DNA of 60,180 nt from Brachyspira alvinipulli ATCC 51933 (GCF_000518245.1 NZ_JADF01000022.1:1-60180); one strand, 5' to 3'. Counted from the first letter of the stretch, positions 37,301-46,269 are shown. Notes: generated from the sequence alone by a model not told the origin. Numbers and translations: made by a program.

Positions 37301-38296
37301 TGTTACTATACTTGTAGATCCTTCACTTACAACATAAGCTCCTACTAAAGCAGAAGGATACGCTACATTAAAAGTACTCAATTTTGTATCTTCATCCAAT
37401 ACATAATACTGATGAGTGGATAAAGAATATGACATTAGACGTCTTTTATCATAATAAGTTAAATTACCGTCTCTGTCTGAATCTCTTTCTATTTCAAAGA
37501 ATATTATTGTGTCATCATTATAAAATGTAGGGTTAAATTTGAATGTTTTAGTATCAGTAAGAATAGTTAAATTTGTTTCTGCATTAGTGTCAGCATTTAA
37601 ATCTAAAACAACTAATTGAGAATGTTTCTCTCCTATTTTTGAAGTTATAAAAGCTATTTTACTATCATCAAAAGAAAAAGTTGGAGAACTTGCCTCTATA
37701 TCTGATAATTTCTTTAATTCTTTACCATTAGCTCTCATGGTAAATAACTTTTTAGTTCCAGCGTCCCTATCTGATACAAAAGCTATCATATTTCCTTTAT
37801 GTGAAACTACTGGATCCTCATCATAACCTTTATAATCTGTAAGTCTTACAATATTTTGTTCTAAATTTTCTAAATCTTTTTTTGCAGTTCTTACACCAAA
37901 AATATTTACTAGTTTATATAGATAAATATCTCCAAATGCATCATCTCTAGTAGAAGAGAATACTAAATATCTAGATTTATCATCAATGGAAACAGAAGTA
38001 TCTATACCAGGACTTCTAGTAAGTCTGTAATCTTCAAGAGTATACGAATCTACTGCAAAAATATCAGTATTTCCTGCATTTTCTCTTGCATAATATATCC
38101 AAGTACCTTCTCTATCTATTACAGCATCTAAAGCCGGATTAGACTCTCCTGATGTAAGAGAATATCTCTTATACTCTCTTAAAAATGGTCTGCTGCTGAA
38201 TACTGAGTCTGAATTCTTTTGACTGGATGCACATGCAAATAGTACAAAAGAAATCAAAATTAAAATCTTAAATTCTACAAAATTTATTATCTTCAT
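31367..38296 (-). CDS. Giant lipoprotein with PD40 propeller, TPR array and CHAT-like C-terminus
   Basis: About 2,309 residues from the ATG at 38296, which gives a lipoprotein signal with lipobox LFAC; an upstream TTG would extend it by 16 residues without a ribosome-binding site. Residues about 35-350 contain WD40-like PD40 strands (NTDIFAVDSYTLEDYRLTRSPG, DEDPVVSHKGNMIAFVSDRDAG). The middle 1,300 residues are helical with many tetratricopeptide repeats (YAVAYDNYQEVLKYNPND and others). The last 350 residues have the strand/helix order of the CHAT caspase-like domain: a VPFAYLNAF segment, a His in GLTHYIGI, and LFLSPARNADIFGYL. The usual catalytic Cys context (LSAC) is not seen; the equivalent position reads MFTYTT. 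It may be a pseudo-protease scaffold. Anchored in the envelope, role unknown. Confidence 0.8.
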   Translation of the reverse strand: MKIINFVEFKILILISFVLFACASSQKNSDSVFSSRPFLREYKRYSLTSGESNPALDAVIDREGTWIYYARENAGNTDIFAVDSYTLEDYRLTRSPGIDTSVSIDDKSRYLVFSSTRDDAFGDIYLYKLVNIFGVRTAKKDLENLEQNIVRLTDYKGYDEDPVVSHKGNMIAFVSDRDAGTKKLFTMRANGKELKKLSDIEASSPTFSFDDSKIAFITSKIGEKHSQLVVLDLNADTNAETNLTILTDTKTFKFNPTFYNDDTIIFFEIERDSDRDGNLTYYDKRRLMSYSLSTHQYYVLDEDTKLSTFNVAYPSALVGAYVVSEGSTSIVTMGSTKEYFIKDANANTMYSTFTELPYERKLDVIDRFSEYFPFYDDQSSVAKAYFNIMISSYTNTNTTEYNRAVKVLTDEYQETFAGFLASRINQNFNTNDNWLDIKYYTNDYFLTNNGSDEIINFVSWAGYISANEKYKANNRNASTLTMLSNIITLNTQKDLYMLIAKLYSRSAEGNGYKYPLNENIYNNPYRRKDLIFSERLEIAKDFIKDTKIPYDSILTNAHPYAPLSVAARLKYLDSLILSRNYNDATNLFKPYIESRNDIMLALGYYANAKVLLAQKDDGSYALFKNALTSGGNNFNSTSEANECKIILANYYKSLADSAYNEGRYAVAYDNYQEVLKYNPNDASSSSKLIESGLRAYSTIDSLEKTIVEREKNIISTRYSDHEAHAELANAYYYLANRYYSMAIGKQYSPDRYVLSEKKREDGFYLYLNKSFNAIVDKAKSYIDFAIFLYPDNEDYYIKKAEMLTFAQALKMQVLQDQKTYKSVIELVPAYKDDAVTNDKYMGYNMLAFQTANLDSEIIDSLIMAKSKVRTKPNVVSLMLANSYLINGRYSDAANEYKEAEKLIRQAGSDKSMAWYHFFHGYSLWMNNDVNGAYREYESARKLFEKLGDKESVYKIVGYTSIAAIEQEDYKKAIESLLERDKLTQNDVDKNELNQLLLAACYLKLENYNNALMYCDNVKAKIDSLDSSLYTPNYLSITFYGANINIINLGLASLGGYIPGEPLNVDKQQMLYSIYQELYEKMGRYSEAREALSSYRNYIIKDKPKKSIQPLMLATYYNNEGYLYYQQGEQSNSIMSFKASIEEYKKTLDEKTLANNPSLQYQNAENDAKNYLSLSSLYLRYLSENDLTSIRREFFIELFNTTKTLQILSTNNSVSTKDRLLLYSHIAAFKYIMAFKLTADNSIEYNRKKNDDPTDMTDYDINIQRLSMLKDAIDRYKYILSSNSNFPVDLKTEIIIRYNLAKAYELAGYIEEAAREYMSAFSKAQVSAFAVEEIAILTTLIDFSTKYRDRYPDSLDYPVQYVFRILQRLRESVFMITFVEGNNFILRQAKYKVIEFLQDKYPDASLNILAMFDAIDMRRKFLDRRLYTLGENNYYLREYYKLYEKALYSYQRYLNAVATPYDSKTESAMLKEILSYEKEAISQFSGTPIESIVICDVKPEDIDRSMRKDETLIWDTYLGYRFVRENGKTSFYIQSNAMPKTKNYVTHIGFRPISISNRNIFVRELYDSTEYMLPPKTAYIDTKLISFFRTARNTEKEINTMSMSSNTNSTNNTYSYNTNNLAVNVAYNSDTNTVSSNDSASTNRRRRRGNFKFIELKDIVTNSYVPLVVDITGASASDISNVMSKNLYIVYSDKETFDKNRRVLRNINNIALVVGNSGKDSRMMFYTNYFRRLSTNSLEETMKGYDNNLFTIYGKPDYSMSSLSNAAYEFKTRLYTSYDNNANPSITMMSNVIAYSQSDDEKMFNYAKIVEDRYNAKDTNTAYIFSEEGYKFFASSYSNISDSNAYKFIKSMLPVYRRMGEEGAVKGANRALHFIYLYTNNNYDLIDEYFTPRTLSRFLKARDNAKENVRYLNYIANKVDGDNKDKILEVAVLYDLIYAKTPIDTVTNFLSRMKNTNEILTVANTILDNKVTNENDIFRTMNYIYGNQYIFETETVSSFADRFYSLYKTNSAYIYGLLNKIRVPESDFDNNIENAYEIFSNENTNTMFIFYAYENNKYVAYSYVVGDSEVKKANLIDMKKLGSYLESFTNASKARDRRNALKSIEGGMLSSDIIKDSQRVERIYITGSYANLFTVPFAYLNAFKNNDVIKIREFKYSPSYILNIGKPTVKLNIGTNFYTSLETAAVQSFNEPKGNIGLTHYIGIDTNRNKPFNDIDLFLSPARNADIFGYLRARSETKLMFTYTTNNSGDYYTVMKYLYNNFGDGIIDAYRFIKTNRVPINTINTSDRNMLYMANYALFDYILPGIPRDK

Positions 38297-38375
38297 AAAA
38301 TATTCTAATATTAGTATTTTTTTATATATTATTATATTATACAAAAAAATACTAATAAAGCAATATTACAAAAAA

Positions 38376-38708
38376 TTAAAATGCATTTAATGCATCATCT
38401 ACTGATTCATAAACTTCAAATAAATCTTCTAATTCTACAGTTTTTAAGATTTTTTTAATAATATCTGGAACACAAGCCAATACTAATTTTCCATCTTTTG
38501 ATTTTATTTTTCTCATTATAGAAATGAATACTCTAATTCCGCTGGAACTCAAATATTCAACACCTGACAATTCTAATATTAATTTATTAGAACCTGATTC
38601 AACTAATTGTTCTAATTCTGTTTCTATAGAAATAGATAAATTAACGTCCAACTTTCCTTCTAGTCTAATTACTTTAGCTTTACCTTTATCTTCTATATTT
38701 AAACTCAT
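38376..38708 (-). CDS. STAS-domain anti-sigma factor antagonist
   Basis: A 110-residue single-domain STAS protein of the SpoIIAA/RsbV type, which binds an anti-sigma factor when unphosphorylated. The phosphorylation block is LSGVEYLSSSGIRVFISIMRKIKS with the Ser of SSG near residue 60. Length and the opening LNIEDKGKAKVIRLEGKLDV fit the family. No anti-sigma kinase or phosphatase is adjacent, so its partner is elsewhere. It lies immediately upstream of the giant TPR/CHAT-like lipoprotein gene on the same strand. Confidence 0.88.
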   Translation of the reverse strand: MSLNIEDKGKAKVIRLEGKLDVNLSISIETELEQLVESGSNKLILELSGVEYLSSSGIRVFISIMRKIKSKDGKLVLACVPDIIKKILKTVELEDLFEVYESVDDALNAF

Positions 38709-38797
38709 ATATACTCCTTCTTCATAATTATAACTTTTTAAAATTATAACAAATAAAAATGTTTAAGTCAATATTTAGAATATTAATATATTATTAT

Positions 38798-39313
38798 TTA
38801 TGATAATACTCCAATCATTGCTTTTTTTTCCCAATTTATATCGTTATACTGAGGAGAAGGAAAAGTATTCCATTTTATATTTTTTTTAGCCACCCAAACT
38901 TCTTTAGACTGAAAAACACCATTAAGCTCCATCCAATTATGAAGTCTGTCATAATAAGACGATTTATAAGCATAAGTGTAATACAATTTATTATTTTCAA
39001 CAATATATCCTTCCATAAAAGTAGCCTTTATGGAAGAATAACCAGAAAAAATCAACATAAATTTATTTAAATAATCTGTATTACTATATACAGCCATATT
39101 ATTATATTTAGCTTTAATAAATGTTAATTTCTTTTTATTATCTATTATAAGCTCAGCATCATCTTTAAACAAATAACGTTTATCAGCATTAACAGTTCTA
39201 TTTCTTACAAGTTTTACCCATTCATTATCATAAGATATAATTTTCTTATTACTTATAAATAATAAAACTACAAGAAGCAATACAATAGATAAAATAATAA
39301 AAATATATTGCAT
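38798..39313 (-). CDS. Membrane-anchored protein of unknown function (paralogue of the next)
   Basis: A 171-residue protein with one N-terminal membrane segment (residues 3-22) and no recognised domain. Its second half aligns by eye with the gene 13 bases upstream: VEGY.IE..K...Y.K..SY...L..W......F....WVA.....W...P.PQ..D.NW. The shared Trp, Tyr and Pro positions suggest a small beta-rich periplasmic fold. Co-transcribed with its paralogue. Confidence 0.6.
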   Translation of the reverse strand: MQYIFIILSIVLLLVVLLFISNKKIISYDNEWVKLVRNRTVNADKRYLFKDDAELIIDNKKKLTFIKAKYNNMAVYSNTDYLNKFMLIFSGYSSIKATFMEGYIVENNKLYYTYAYKSSYYDRLHNWMELNGVFQSKEVWVAKKNIKWNTFPSPQYNDINWEKKAMIGVLS

Positions 39314-39326
39314 TTACAGTTTTTAA

Positions 39327-39857
39327 TTAATATAACTCTCCAGCATATTCCCCTTCAGACCAATTAACATCTTCAGGCTGTGGTACAGGATAAGAATCCC
39401 AATCTGCATCAGAATTTGCCACCCATCTTTCATTAGTAAAAGTAGAATTAGCTTTTTTCCATGAATCCAATTTACCTTGATAACTTCTTATATATTTTGA
39501 ATATCTCATAACTTTACCATCTTCAATAGAATAACCTTCTACTAAATTAACACCTAAAGCAGGAGCATTATCATAGAACATAGAAATAGGAACTTGATGA
39601 GTATAATAAGCATGAGAATCAGATCTTGCACCTAAAAATTTATACATTTTTACTAGCAGCATAGGAGTTCTTCCAGAAATTAATTCTAAATCACCTCCTG
39701 GTCTTCCCTCATATAAAGCACCTTTCATATCTATTGTTTTCTTAAAAACAAAGTTAACCCAATTTTTTGAATAATCACTATCTTTAGTAATATTTTGAGC
39801 GTTCAATAAATTAAATGATAATATCAATAATATAAATAATATTATTATTTTCTTCAT
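39327..39857 (-). CDS. Secreted protein of unknown function
   Basis: A 176-residue protein with a cleavable signal peptide (residues 1-20, ending LLNAQ). It is paralogous to the membrane-anchored protein encoded just downstream, sharing the EGYSIEDGKV, SYQGKLDSWK and ERWVANSDADWDSYPVPQPEDVNW pattern. No domain name can be given. The pair may be a soluble/anchored set. Confidence 0.62.
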   Translation of the reverse strand: MKKIIILFILLILSFNLLNAQNITKDSDYSKNWVNFVFKKTIDMKGALYEGRPGGDLELISGRTPMLLVKMYKFLGARSDSHAYYTHQVPISMFYDNAPALGVNLVEGYSIEDGKVMRYSKYIRSYQGKLDSWKKANSTFTNERWVANSDADWDSYPVPQPEDVNWSEGEYAGELY

Positions 39858-40000
39858 AATTTGGTATTCTCCTTTTTACAAATATACCTAATTTATTAAA
39901 TCAAATTAAAAGATATAAATGTAAAATAATTATTTTAATCTTTTTATATTATCGACAAATTTAATACAATATAGACATCTTAATTTAAATTGATTATAAT

Positions 40001-40594
40001 TTATTCAGCAAAAACTCTCTGCATTATTATATCTGATATGTATACAGCCAAATCTTCAACAGATATAAAACAATCATTTAAAATCCAATCTGTGAGAACT
40101 GATATGAAAGCTCCTGAATAAAAACTGCCCATTATTCTCATAACATTTTCTTTATCAGGACGTATAGTTTTGAAATCTTTTATACCTTCTATAACATAAG
40201 AGGCTAAATATTCCCGTAAAATTTTTGTAATGCTACCATCTTTGTTATTTTTAAATATGATCTTTAAATATTTTCTATTCAAATAAAAATATTGAAGTAT
40301 TTTTTCCATTATATCTACATGAGAATCTTTTAATTTATTTTCTATTTTATATCTATTTAAATCTTCCAAGAACTTAGCTTCATATTCATCTAATTTCGAC
40401 TTTAATAGTTCATATTTATCATTGTAATAAGTATAAAAAGTGCTTCTATGCATATTAGCTTTTGCACATATATCTATTACTCTAATATCTTCAAAAGGTT
40501 TCTCTTCCAATAATAGTCCTAAAGAATCTTCAAGTAATTTTTTAGTTTTTCTTACTCTTGCATTATTTTTATTTGAATCATTTTTCATATACAA
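40001..40594 (-). CDS. TetR/AcrR family transcriptional regulator
   Basis: A 197-residue regulator. The N-terminal TetR helix-turn-helix is clear: RKTKKLLEDSLGLLLEEKPFEDIRVIDICAKANMHRSTFYTYYNDKYELL (residues about 15-64). The C-terminal ligand domain matches the TetR_C_7-like type (YFYLNRKYLKIIFKN... SFYSGAFISVLTDWILND). It lies divergently from the RND efflux gene across a 313-base intergenic region that contains a 32-base palindrome, so control of the pump is a reasonable inference. Confidence 0.88.
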   Translation of the reverse strand: MYMKNDSNKNNARVRKTKKLLEDSLGLLLEEKPFEDIRVIDICAKANMHRSTFYTYYNDKYELLKSKLDEYEAKFLEDLNRYKIENKLKDSHVDIMEKILQYFYLNRKYLKIIFKNNKDGSITKILREYLASYVIEGIKDFKTIRPDKENVMRIMGSFYSGAFISVLTDWILNDCFISVEDLAVYISDIIMQRVFAE

Positions 40595-40758
40595 TGTTCC
40601 TATAAACTATAAACGAAAATATAATTAATTTTCAATACTACATCATATTATATTATAATCTTGTAAAATGTAAACTGTTAATATAACAATAATAAATGAT
40701 AAATGAAAAAAAAATTATATTATAATGCTTATATAATCAACACTATAATATTTATGTC

Positions 40759-40790
40759 TATAAATTAGTAAAAAAACATACTAATTTATA
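40759..40790. promoter_or_regulatory. Perfect palindrome between the TetR and RND genes
   Basis: TATAAATTAGTA (40759-40770), spacer AAAAAACA, TACTAATTTATA (40779-40790): a 12-base perfect inverted repeat. Its position between a TetR regulator and an efflux pump makes it a candidate operator, though an RNA hairpin is also possible. The rest of the 40595-40907 gap is AT-rich with no gene visible. Confidence 0.55.
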
Positions 40791-40907
40791 AAAATATTAT
40801 ATAAAAACAATAACATAATATTTTTTTTAATAATAAGAGGTATAAATTCATACAAAAATTTATTATACTATTTTAATAGGAATAATTATTTAGAGATTTT
40901 TTATACT

Positions 40908-43900
40908 ATGAAAAATTTAATATATTTTTTTGCTAATAATAGAATGCTTGTAAACATTATCATATTTGTTTCCATTATGCTAGGTTTATATTCATATTAT
41001 AATATAGATAAAGAATCATTCCCATCTACTGATTTAGAATTAATGATTTTGCAAGTTGTATATCCTGGGGCATCTCCATTAGATGTTGAACAAAATGCTG
41101 TTATACAAATAGAAGACCAATTAAGAACTATATCTGGTATAGATGAATTTACATCAATAATAACAGAAAATGCTGCTATAATATTTGTACAATTAGATAT
41201 GGAAATAGATACAAGTAAAGCTAAAGATGATATTTTCAGAAAAATGCAAAGTGTACCTGATATGGCGGAAGAAGTCGAAACCATAGAAATAACAGACATA
41301 AACCCAAAATTAACTCCAATATATAATATAGGCATTCATTTTAAGAAAGGATATAATGGAGATGAAAAGATTTTATATGATTTTAGTAAAGAATTAGAAA
41401 GACAATTAAAATATGTAGACGGAGTTGCTGATATAAGAGTTCAAGGAAGAACGGATCCTGAAATAAAAATATTAGCAGACCCTAAAAAATTGCAGGAATA
41501 TTATATATCTCTTACAGATATAGTCAATTCTCTTTCAGCAAGAAATATAAGAGCAACAAGCGGAGATTTCAAAAAACCTTTATACATGGATTTAGAAGAA
41601 AATGAAGAAGAAAAAACTGTTGTTACAATGGGACAATTTGATGACCCTATTGAAGCTACTAATGTTGTAGTACGCTCCACTTTTAATGGACAAAGGGTAA
41701 GAATACAAGATTTGGCAAAAGTAGATAGAGGTTTTGTTGAAAAATCTATTTATGTAAGAATAAACAGTGTAGAAGGATATTCATTAAATATACTGAAAAA
41801 AGAAAATGCTGATATAGTTAAAACAACAGAAAACATAAATGAATTTCTAAAAAATAATAAAAATCTAATACCTGAAAATGTAGAAGTTACCACTATGGGA
41901 GAGACTTCAAGAATGGTATTAGCATTAACTAATGTAGCTACAAGCAATTTAATATTCGGCTTTATAATAATATTAATAGTTCTAATAATATTTTTAGATT
42001 TCAAAAGTGCATTGTTCACAAGCATAGGAATGATAGTTGTAATATTTATAACATTTTCATATATACATTTTTCTGAATTAACATTTAATATAATATCCCT
42101 TGCTGGAATAATTACTGTTATAGGAATGGTTGTTGATAATAGTATTGTAGTATGCGAAAACATATATGATTTTCAAAAATCAGGAAAAACAGGATTAGAA
42201 GGAACTGTTGAAGCTGTAAGAGATGTTGTAAGTCCTATAATGGTTGCTACAATGACTACTGTTGTTGCTTTTATACCAATGCTTTTAACTAAAGATGTTG
42301 TAGGTAAATTAATTGCACCTTTTCCTAAAGTTGTAGTTGCAGCTTTGCTTGCTAGTTTATTTCAAGCAATATTTATTCTCCCTAACAATTTGCAGGACAA
42401 AACAAAGAAAAATTCAAAATTTAATTTTTTTAAGAATATTAAAAATCCATTAGATTTCGATAAAGAAAAACTTTTTAATGCAATGAAAAATCCTTTTAAT
42501 AAGGCATTAAAAATATTATTAAAATTCAGATATTTAGTCGTTTTATTTTTTGTAGTTCTTTTAATATTTTCATTTTTTTTGGCTAAAGAAAGTCTGCAGA
42601 AATTCATACTTATATATGATACAAGCTCTGACAGTATAATGATAAATATTGACTCTGGAATAGGAAATTCTATCAAAAATACAATGAAATACGTTGAACA
42701 AATAGAAAATATAATATACAAATCAGTTGATCCTGAGAACTTAATTGCAGTTAATAGTGTGGTAGGAAAACAAGTAAATCAAAACATAGTTGATATTTCA
42801 GAGGAATCTGCGAATCTTGCTGGTATAACAGTTTATCTAATACCATCAACAGAAAGAAAAAAAACAGCATATGATATAATGGATGATATAAATGCGGAGA
42901 TAGAAAAAACAAGTTTAAGAAAGGAATTAGATGCTTTAATGGTATCTGTTAAACTTCCAATGGATCCTGGAAAAGCAGTAGATATAAAAATAGTAGGAAA
43001 TGATATAGAAAAAACTAGAAAAGTTAGAGATGAAGTAAAAGCTTATTTGCTTAGCTTAGACGGAGTAATAAATTATTATGATGATGATAAAATAGGAAAA
43101 GATGAATTAAGAGTTATATTCAATTATGATGAAATAGCACAATTAGGAATGAATGTTGCCAATGTTGCAAACGAATTAAGAACTGCATACAGCGGAACAG
43201 TTGCTACATATATTCAGGAACTAGATTACAGATTAGATTTTAGAGTGCAGTTGGATAGAAATTATATATTTGACACTAATGTATTGAATAATCTAGTTAT
43301 ACCAAATACTTATAATAGACTTTTATATTTAAAAAATGTTGCCAATATAATCAATACAAACGGAGTATCTGCTATAAGACACTATAATGGACAAAGATGT
43401 ATAACCATAACAGCCGATTTAATTCAAGGTAAAAATACATCAATACAGGTTATGTTTGCAATACAAAATAAATTTAAAGATATTAGTCAAAAGTATCCAG
43501 GTATAATAATAGGTTTTGGCGGTGAAGCTGACCAAACTGTAGGAGCATTAGACGGACTTACAGCTACATTATTAATAGCCATAGTGTTAATATATTTAAT
43601 ACTGTTACTGCAATTCAAGAAATTTATTCAGCCTTTAATGATAATGTTTTTGATACCATTTACATTAACTGGAGTATTTATAGCATTTTATGTACATGGT
43701 ATGCCTATGTCATTTATAGGATTTATAGGAATAGTCGGATTATGCGGAGTTCTTGTTAATGACGGAATAATAATGATAGACTTAATAAATAAGATAATTG
43801 AATCAGGAAAAACAAATCCAGATGCTTTAAATAACCCTAAGAAATTTGCATTCAATTCAATAGTAGAAGGTGCAACTCAAAGACTTCTTCCAATATTTTT

Positions 43901-44087
43901 AACAACTATAACAACTGTCGGCGGACTTCTTCCTACAGTGTACGGTATAGGAGGACGTGCTGACTTGATAGTACCTATAGTTATGAGTTTGGCTTATGGT
44001 TTGATATTTTCTACACTTATAACTTTAATATTTTTACCATGTGTCTTTATGATTGCAATAGATTTTAAATTAATAAAATTGAAATAA
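40908..44087 (+). CDS. RND-family efflux permease (AcrB/HAE1-like)
   Basis: A 1059-residue inner-membrane proton-driven exporter with the standard duplicated topology: an N-terminal segment at residues 10-30, a large periplasmic loop, six clustered membrane segments from about 340 to 490, and the same arrangement in the second half from about 540. The transmembrane-4 relay region reads GMVVDNSIVVCENIYDF, so the usual Asp-Asp pair is Asp-Asn here. The C-terminal half shows GFGGEADQTVGALDGLTATLLIAIVLIYLILLLQF-type segments. No membrane-fusion adaptor or TolC gene is adjacent, so it must borrow partners or act alone. Probable regulator: the divergent TetR protein. Confidence 0.9.
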   Translation: MKNLIYFFANNRMLVNIIIFVSIMLGLYSYYNIDKESFPSTDLELMILQVVYPGASPLDVEQNAVIQIEDQLRTISGIDEFTSIITENAAIIFVQLDMEIDTSKAKDDIFRKMQSVPDMAEEVETIEITDINPKLTPIYNIGIHFKKGYNGDEKILYDFSKELERQLKYVDGVADIRVQGRTDPEIKILADPKKLQEYYISLTDIVNSLSARNIRATSGDFKKPLYMDLEENEEEKTVVTMGQFDDPIEATNVVVRSTFNGQRVRIQDLAKVDRGFVEKSIYVRINSVEGYSLNILKKENADIVKTTENINEFLKNNKNLIPENVEVTTMGETSRMVLALTNVATSNLIFGFIIILIVLIIFLDFKSALFTSIGMIVVIFITFSYIHFSELTFNIISLAGIITVIGMVVDNSIVVCENIYDFQKSGKTGLEGTVEAVRDVVSPIMVATMTTVVAFIPMLLTKDVVGKLIAPFPKVVVAALLASLFQAIFILPNNLQDKTKKNSKFNFFKNIKNPLDFDKEKLFNAMKNPFNKALKILLKFRYLVVLFFVVLLIFSFFLAKESLQKFILIYDTSSDSIMINIDSGIGNSIKNTMKYVEQIENIIYKSVDPENLIAVNSVVGKQVNQNIVDISEESANLAGITVYLIPSTERKKTAYDIMDDINAEIEKTSLRKELDALMVSVKLPMDPGKAVDIKIVGNDIEKTRKVRDEVKAYLLSLDGVINYYDDDKIGKDELRVIFNYDEIAQLGMNVANVANELRTAYSGTVATYIQELDYRLDFRVQLDRNYIFDTNVLNNLVIPNTYNRLLYLKNVANIINTNGVSAIRHYNGQRCITITADLIQGKNTSIQVMFAIQNKFKDISQKYPGIIIGFGGEADQTVGALDGLTATLLIAIVLIYLILLLQFKKFIQPLMIMFLIPFTLTGVFIAFYVHGMPMSFIGFIGIVGLCGVLVNDGIIMIDLINKIIESGKTNPDALNNPKKFAFNSIVEGATQRLLPIFLTTITTVGGLLPTVYGIGGRADLIVPIVMSLAYGLIFSTLITLIFLPCVFMIAIDFKLIKLK

Positions 44088-44120
44088 TAGTTTTATTTTT
44101 CACTATAAAAATAAAACTAT
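44087..44120. terminator. AT-rich 14-base stem-loop after the RND gene
   Basis: ATAGTTTTATTTTT (44087-44100) pairs perfectly with AAAAATAAAACTAT (44107-44120) and begins at the stop codon. It lacks a downstream T run in plus orientation, so termination is only probable. Confidence 0.5.
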
Positions 44121-44140
44121 ACTTAAAATAAAAAATATTA

Positions 44141-44163
44141 TATACTATAGTTAAAATAGTATA
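44141..44163. promoter_or_regulatory. Dyad upstream of uvrB
   Basis: TATACTAT (44141-44148), seven-base spacer, ATAGTATA (44156-44163), perfect 8-base arms, about 50 bases before the uvrB start. It could be a repressor site overlapping the promoter. It is unlike the E. coli or Bacillus LexA boxes. Confidence 0.4.
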
Positions 44164-44214
44164 CAATTTCGATGTATTATTATATTTATTCATAAGGAAA
44201 GTACAATTCAAAGT

Positions 44215-46269
44215 ATGGGAAATTTTAAAATAGAATCAAATTTCAAACCCTCTGGAGATCAAGTAACAGCTATAGAATCTCTAGTAAAAGGTTTAGAAAA
44301 TAAAAATAAATATCAAACTCTTTTGGGAGTTACAGCAAGTGGAAAAACATTTACTATAGCAAATGTTATAGAAAAAGCTAACCGCCCTACTCTAGTAATG
44401 TCTCATAACAAAACTTTGGCGGCTCAGCTTTACAGAGAGCTTAAAGATTTTTTTCCAAACAATGCTGTTGAATACTTCGTTTCATACTACGATTATTATC
44501 AGCCCGAAGCTTATGTTCCTGCAAAGGATTTATATATTGATAAAGATGCTTCTGTTAATGATGAAATTGACAGATTAAGACTTAAAGCAACTACATCATT
44601 ACTTGAAAGAAGAGATGTTATAATAGTGGCTTCTGTTTCATGTATATACGGCTTGGGTTCTCCTGAAGATTACAGAAAATTATATATTTCAATAGAAAAA
44701 GACGGTGAGTATGACAGAGATGAAATAATTGAAAAATTGGTTTCAATACAATATGAACGTGTAAAAGATGTACTTGAAAGGGCGAGATTTAAAGTAATAG
44801 GCGATACTTTAGAAATAATGAGTGCATATTCTGATGAAGTTATAAGAGTTGAATTTTTCGGAGATACTGTTGAACGTATAATGAAAATAAATCCTATAAC
44901 AAGACAAAAATTAGCAGAACAGGACAGAGTTGTTATATATCCGGCAAAGCACTTCGTTACAGGAGGAGATAAATTAGCAGCAGGTATAAAATTAATAGAA
45001 GAAGAACTTGAAGAGCAGTATAATAAATTCAAATCAGAGGGAAAACTAGTAGAAGCAGAAAGAATATACGGAAGAACAAAATATGATTTAGAAATGCTTA
45101 GAGAAGTTGGATATTGTGCCGGTATAGAAAATTATTCACGCCCATTATCAGGAAGAAAAGAAGGAGACAGACCTGCTTGTTTGATAGACTATTTTCCTGA
45201 AGACTTTTTAACTATAATAGATGAATCGCATGTAAGTGTGCCTCAGATTAGAGGAATGTTTTTCGGAGACAGAAGCAGAAAAGAAACTTTAGTAAAGTAC
45301 GGCTTCAGACTTCCTTCAGCACTTGACAACAGGCCATTATTTTTTGAAGAATTTGAAAAACTTACCAATGACACTATATATATTAGCGCCACTCCTGCAG
45401 AATATGAATTAAAGAAAAGCAGTCAGGTTGTAGAGCAGATAATTCGTCCTACAGGATTGCTTGATCCAATTATAGAAGTATACCCTATTGACGGACAAAT
45501 AGACAGAATACTTGAAGAGATAAAAAAGACTGTTTCAAATAATGAAAGAATATTCATAACAACTCTTACAAAAAAAATGGCAGAAGATCTTACAAAATAT
45601 TTAAATGAAAATGGAGTAAGAACAAGATATTTGCATTCTGATATACAAACAGTAGAACGTGTTGAAATAATAAGAGATTTAAGGCTTGGTGCTTTCGATG
45701 TACTTGTAGGTATTAACTTACTTAGAGAAGGACTTGATGTACCTGAGGTATCTCTCATATTAATACTTGATGCTGATAAAACAGGTTTTTTAAGGAACAC
45801 CACTACCCTAATACAAACTATTGGACGTGCTGCAAGAAACGCTAACGGCAGAGTTATAATGTTTGCTGACAGTATAAGCGATGCTATGAGAGTTGCTATA
45901 GAAGAAACGGAAAGAAGAAGAAATATACAAATGGAGTACAATAAAGAACATAATATAACTCCTAAAACAATCATTAAAAAGATACAGGATATAATTGAAC
46001 GAGAAGAAAAAGTTGAAACATCTTATGAACTTCATTTTGATTTCAGACGATTCAATGAAAGAGTAAAAATCGATCCAGAGCAGAAAAGTGATGATTATAT
46101 AAAAGAGCTTGAAAAAGAAATGAAAAAAGCTTCTGACAGCTTAGAGTTTGAAAAGGCTATTGAAATAAGAGAGAAAATAAATCAACTAAAACAATTAAAA
46201 CCTCAAAAGAAAAATGTTCATAAAAACGTAACTTCCAAAAATCCTAATGGAAAACAACATAAAAAGTAA
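44215..46269 (+). CDS. uvrB: Excinuclease ABC subunit B
   Basis: A 684-residue nucleotide-excision repair helicase-like protein that loads onto damaged DNA with UvrA and recruits UvrC. Walker A GVTASGKT is at residues 38-45, the beta-hairpin block [12 protein letters not shown] near 97, helicase motifs [24 protein letters not shown] and [14 protein letters not shown] follow in order, and the C-terminal UVR domain ([26 protein letters not shown]) binds UvrC. The final 25 residues are a Lys/Asn-rich tail. AAGGAAAG lies upstream of the ATG. Confidence 0.97.
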   Translation: MGNFKIESNFKPSGDQVTAIESLVKGLENKNKYQTLLGVTASGKTFTIANVIEKANRPTLVMSHNKTLAAQLYRELKDFFPNNAVEYFVSYYDYYQPEAYVPAKDLYIDKDASVNDEIDRLRLKATTSLLERRDVIIVASVSCIYGLGSPEDYRKLYISIEKDGEYDRDEIIEKLVSIQYERVKDVLERARFKVIGDTLEIMSAYSDEVIRVEFFGDTVERIMKINPITRQKLAEQDRVVIYPAKHFVTGGDKLAAGIKLIEEELEEQYNKFKSEGKLVEAERIYGRTKYDLEMLREVGYCAGIENYSRPLSGRKEGDRPACLIDYFPEDFLTIIDESHVSVPQIRGMFFGDRSRKETLVKYGFRLPSALDNRPLFFEEFEKLTNDTIYISATPAEYELKKSSQVVEQIIRPTGLLDPIIEVYPIDGQIDRILEEIKKTVSNNERIFITTLTKKMAEDLTKYLNENGVRTRYLHSDIQTVERVEIIRDLRLGAFDVLVGINLLREGLDVPEVSLILILDADKTGFLRNTTTLIQTIGRAARNANGRVIMFADSISDAMRVAIEETERRRNIQMEYNKEHNITPKTIIKKIQDIIEREEKVETSYELHFDFRRFNERVKIDPEQKSDDYIKELEKEMKKASDSLEFEKAIEIREKINQLKQLKPQKKNVHKNVTSKNPNGKQHKK

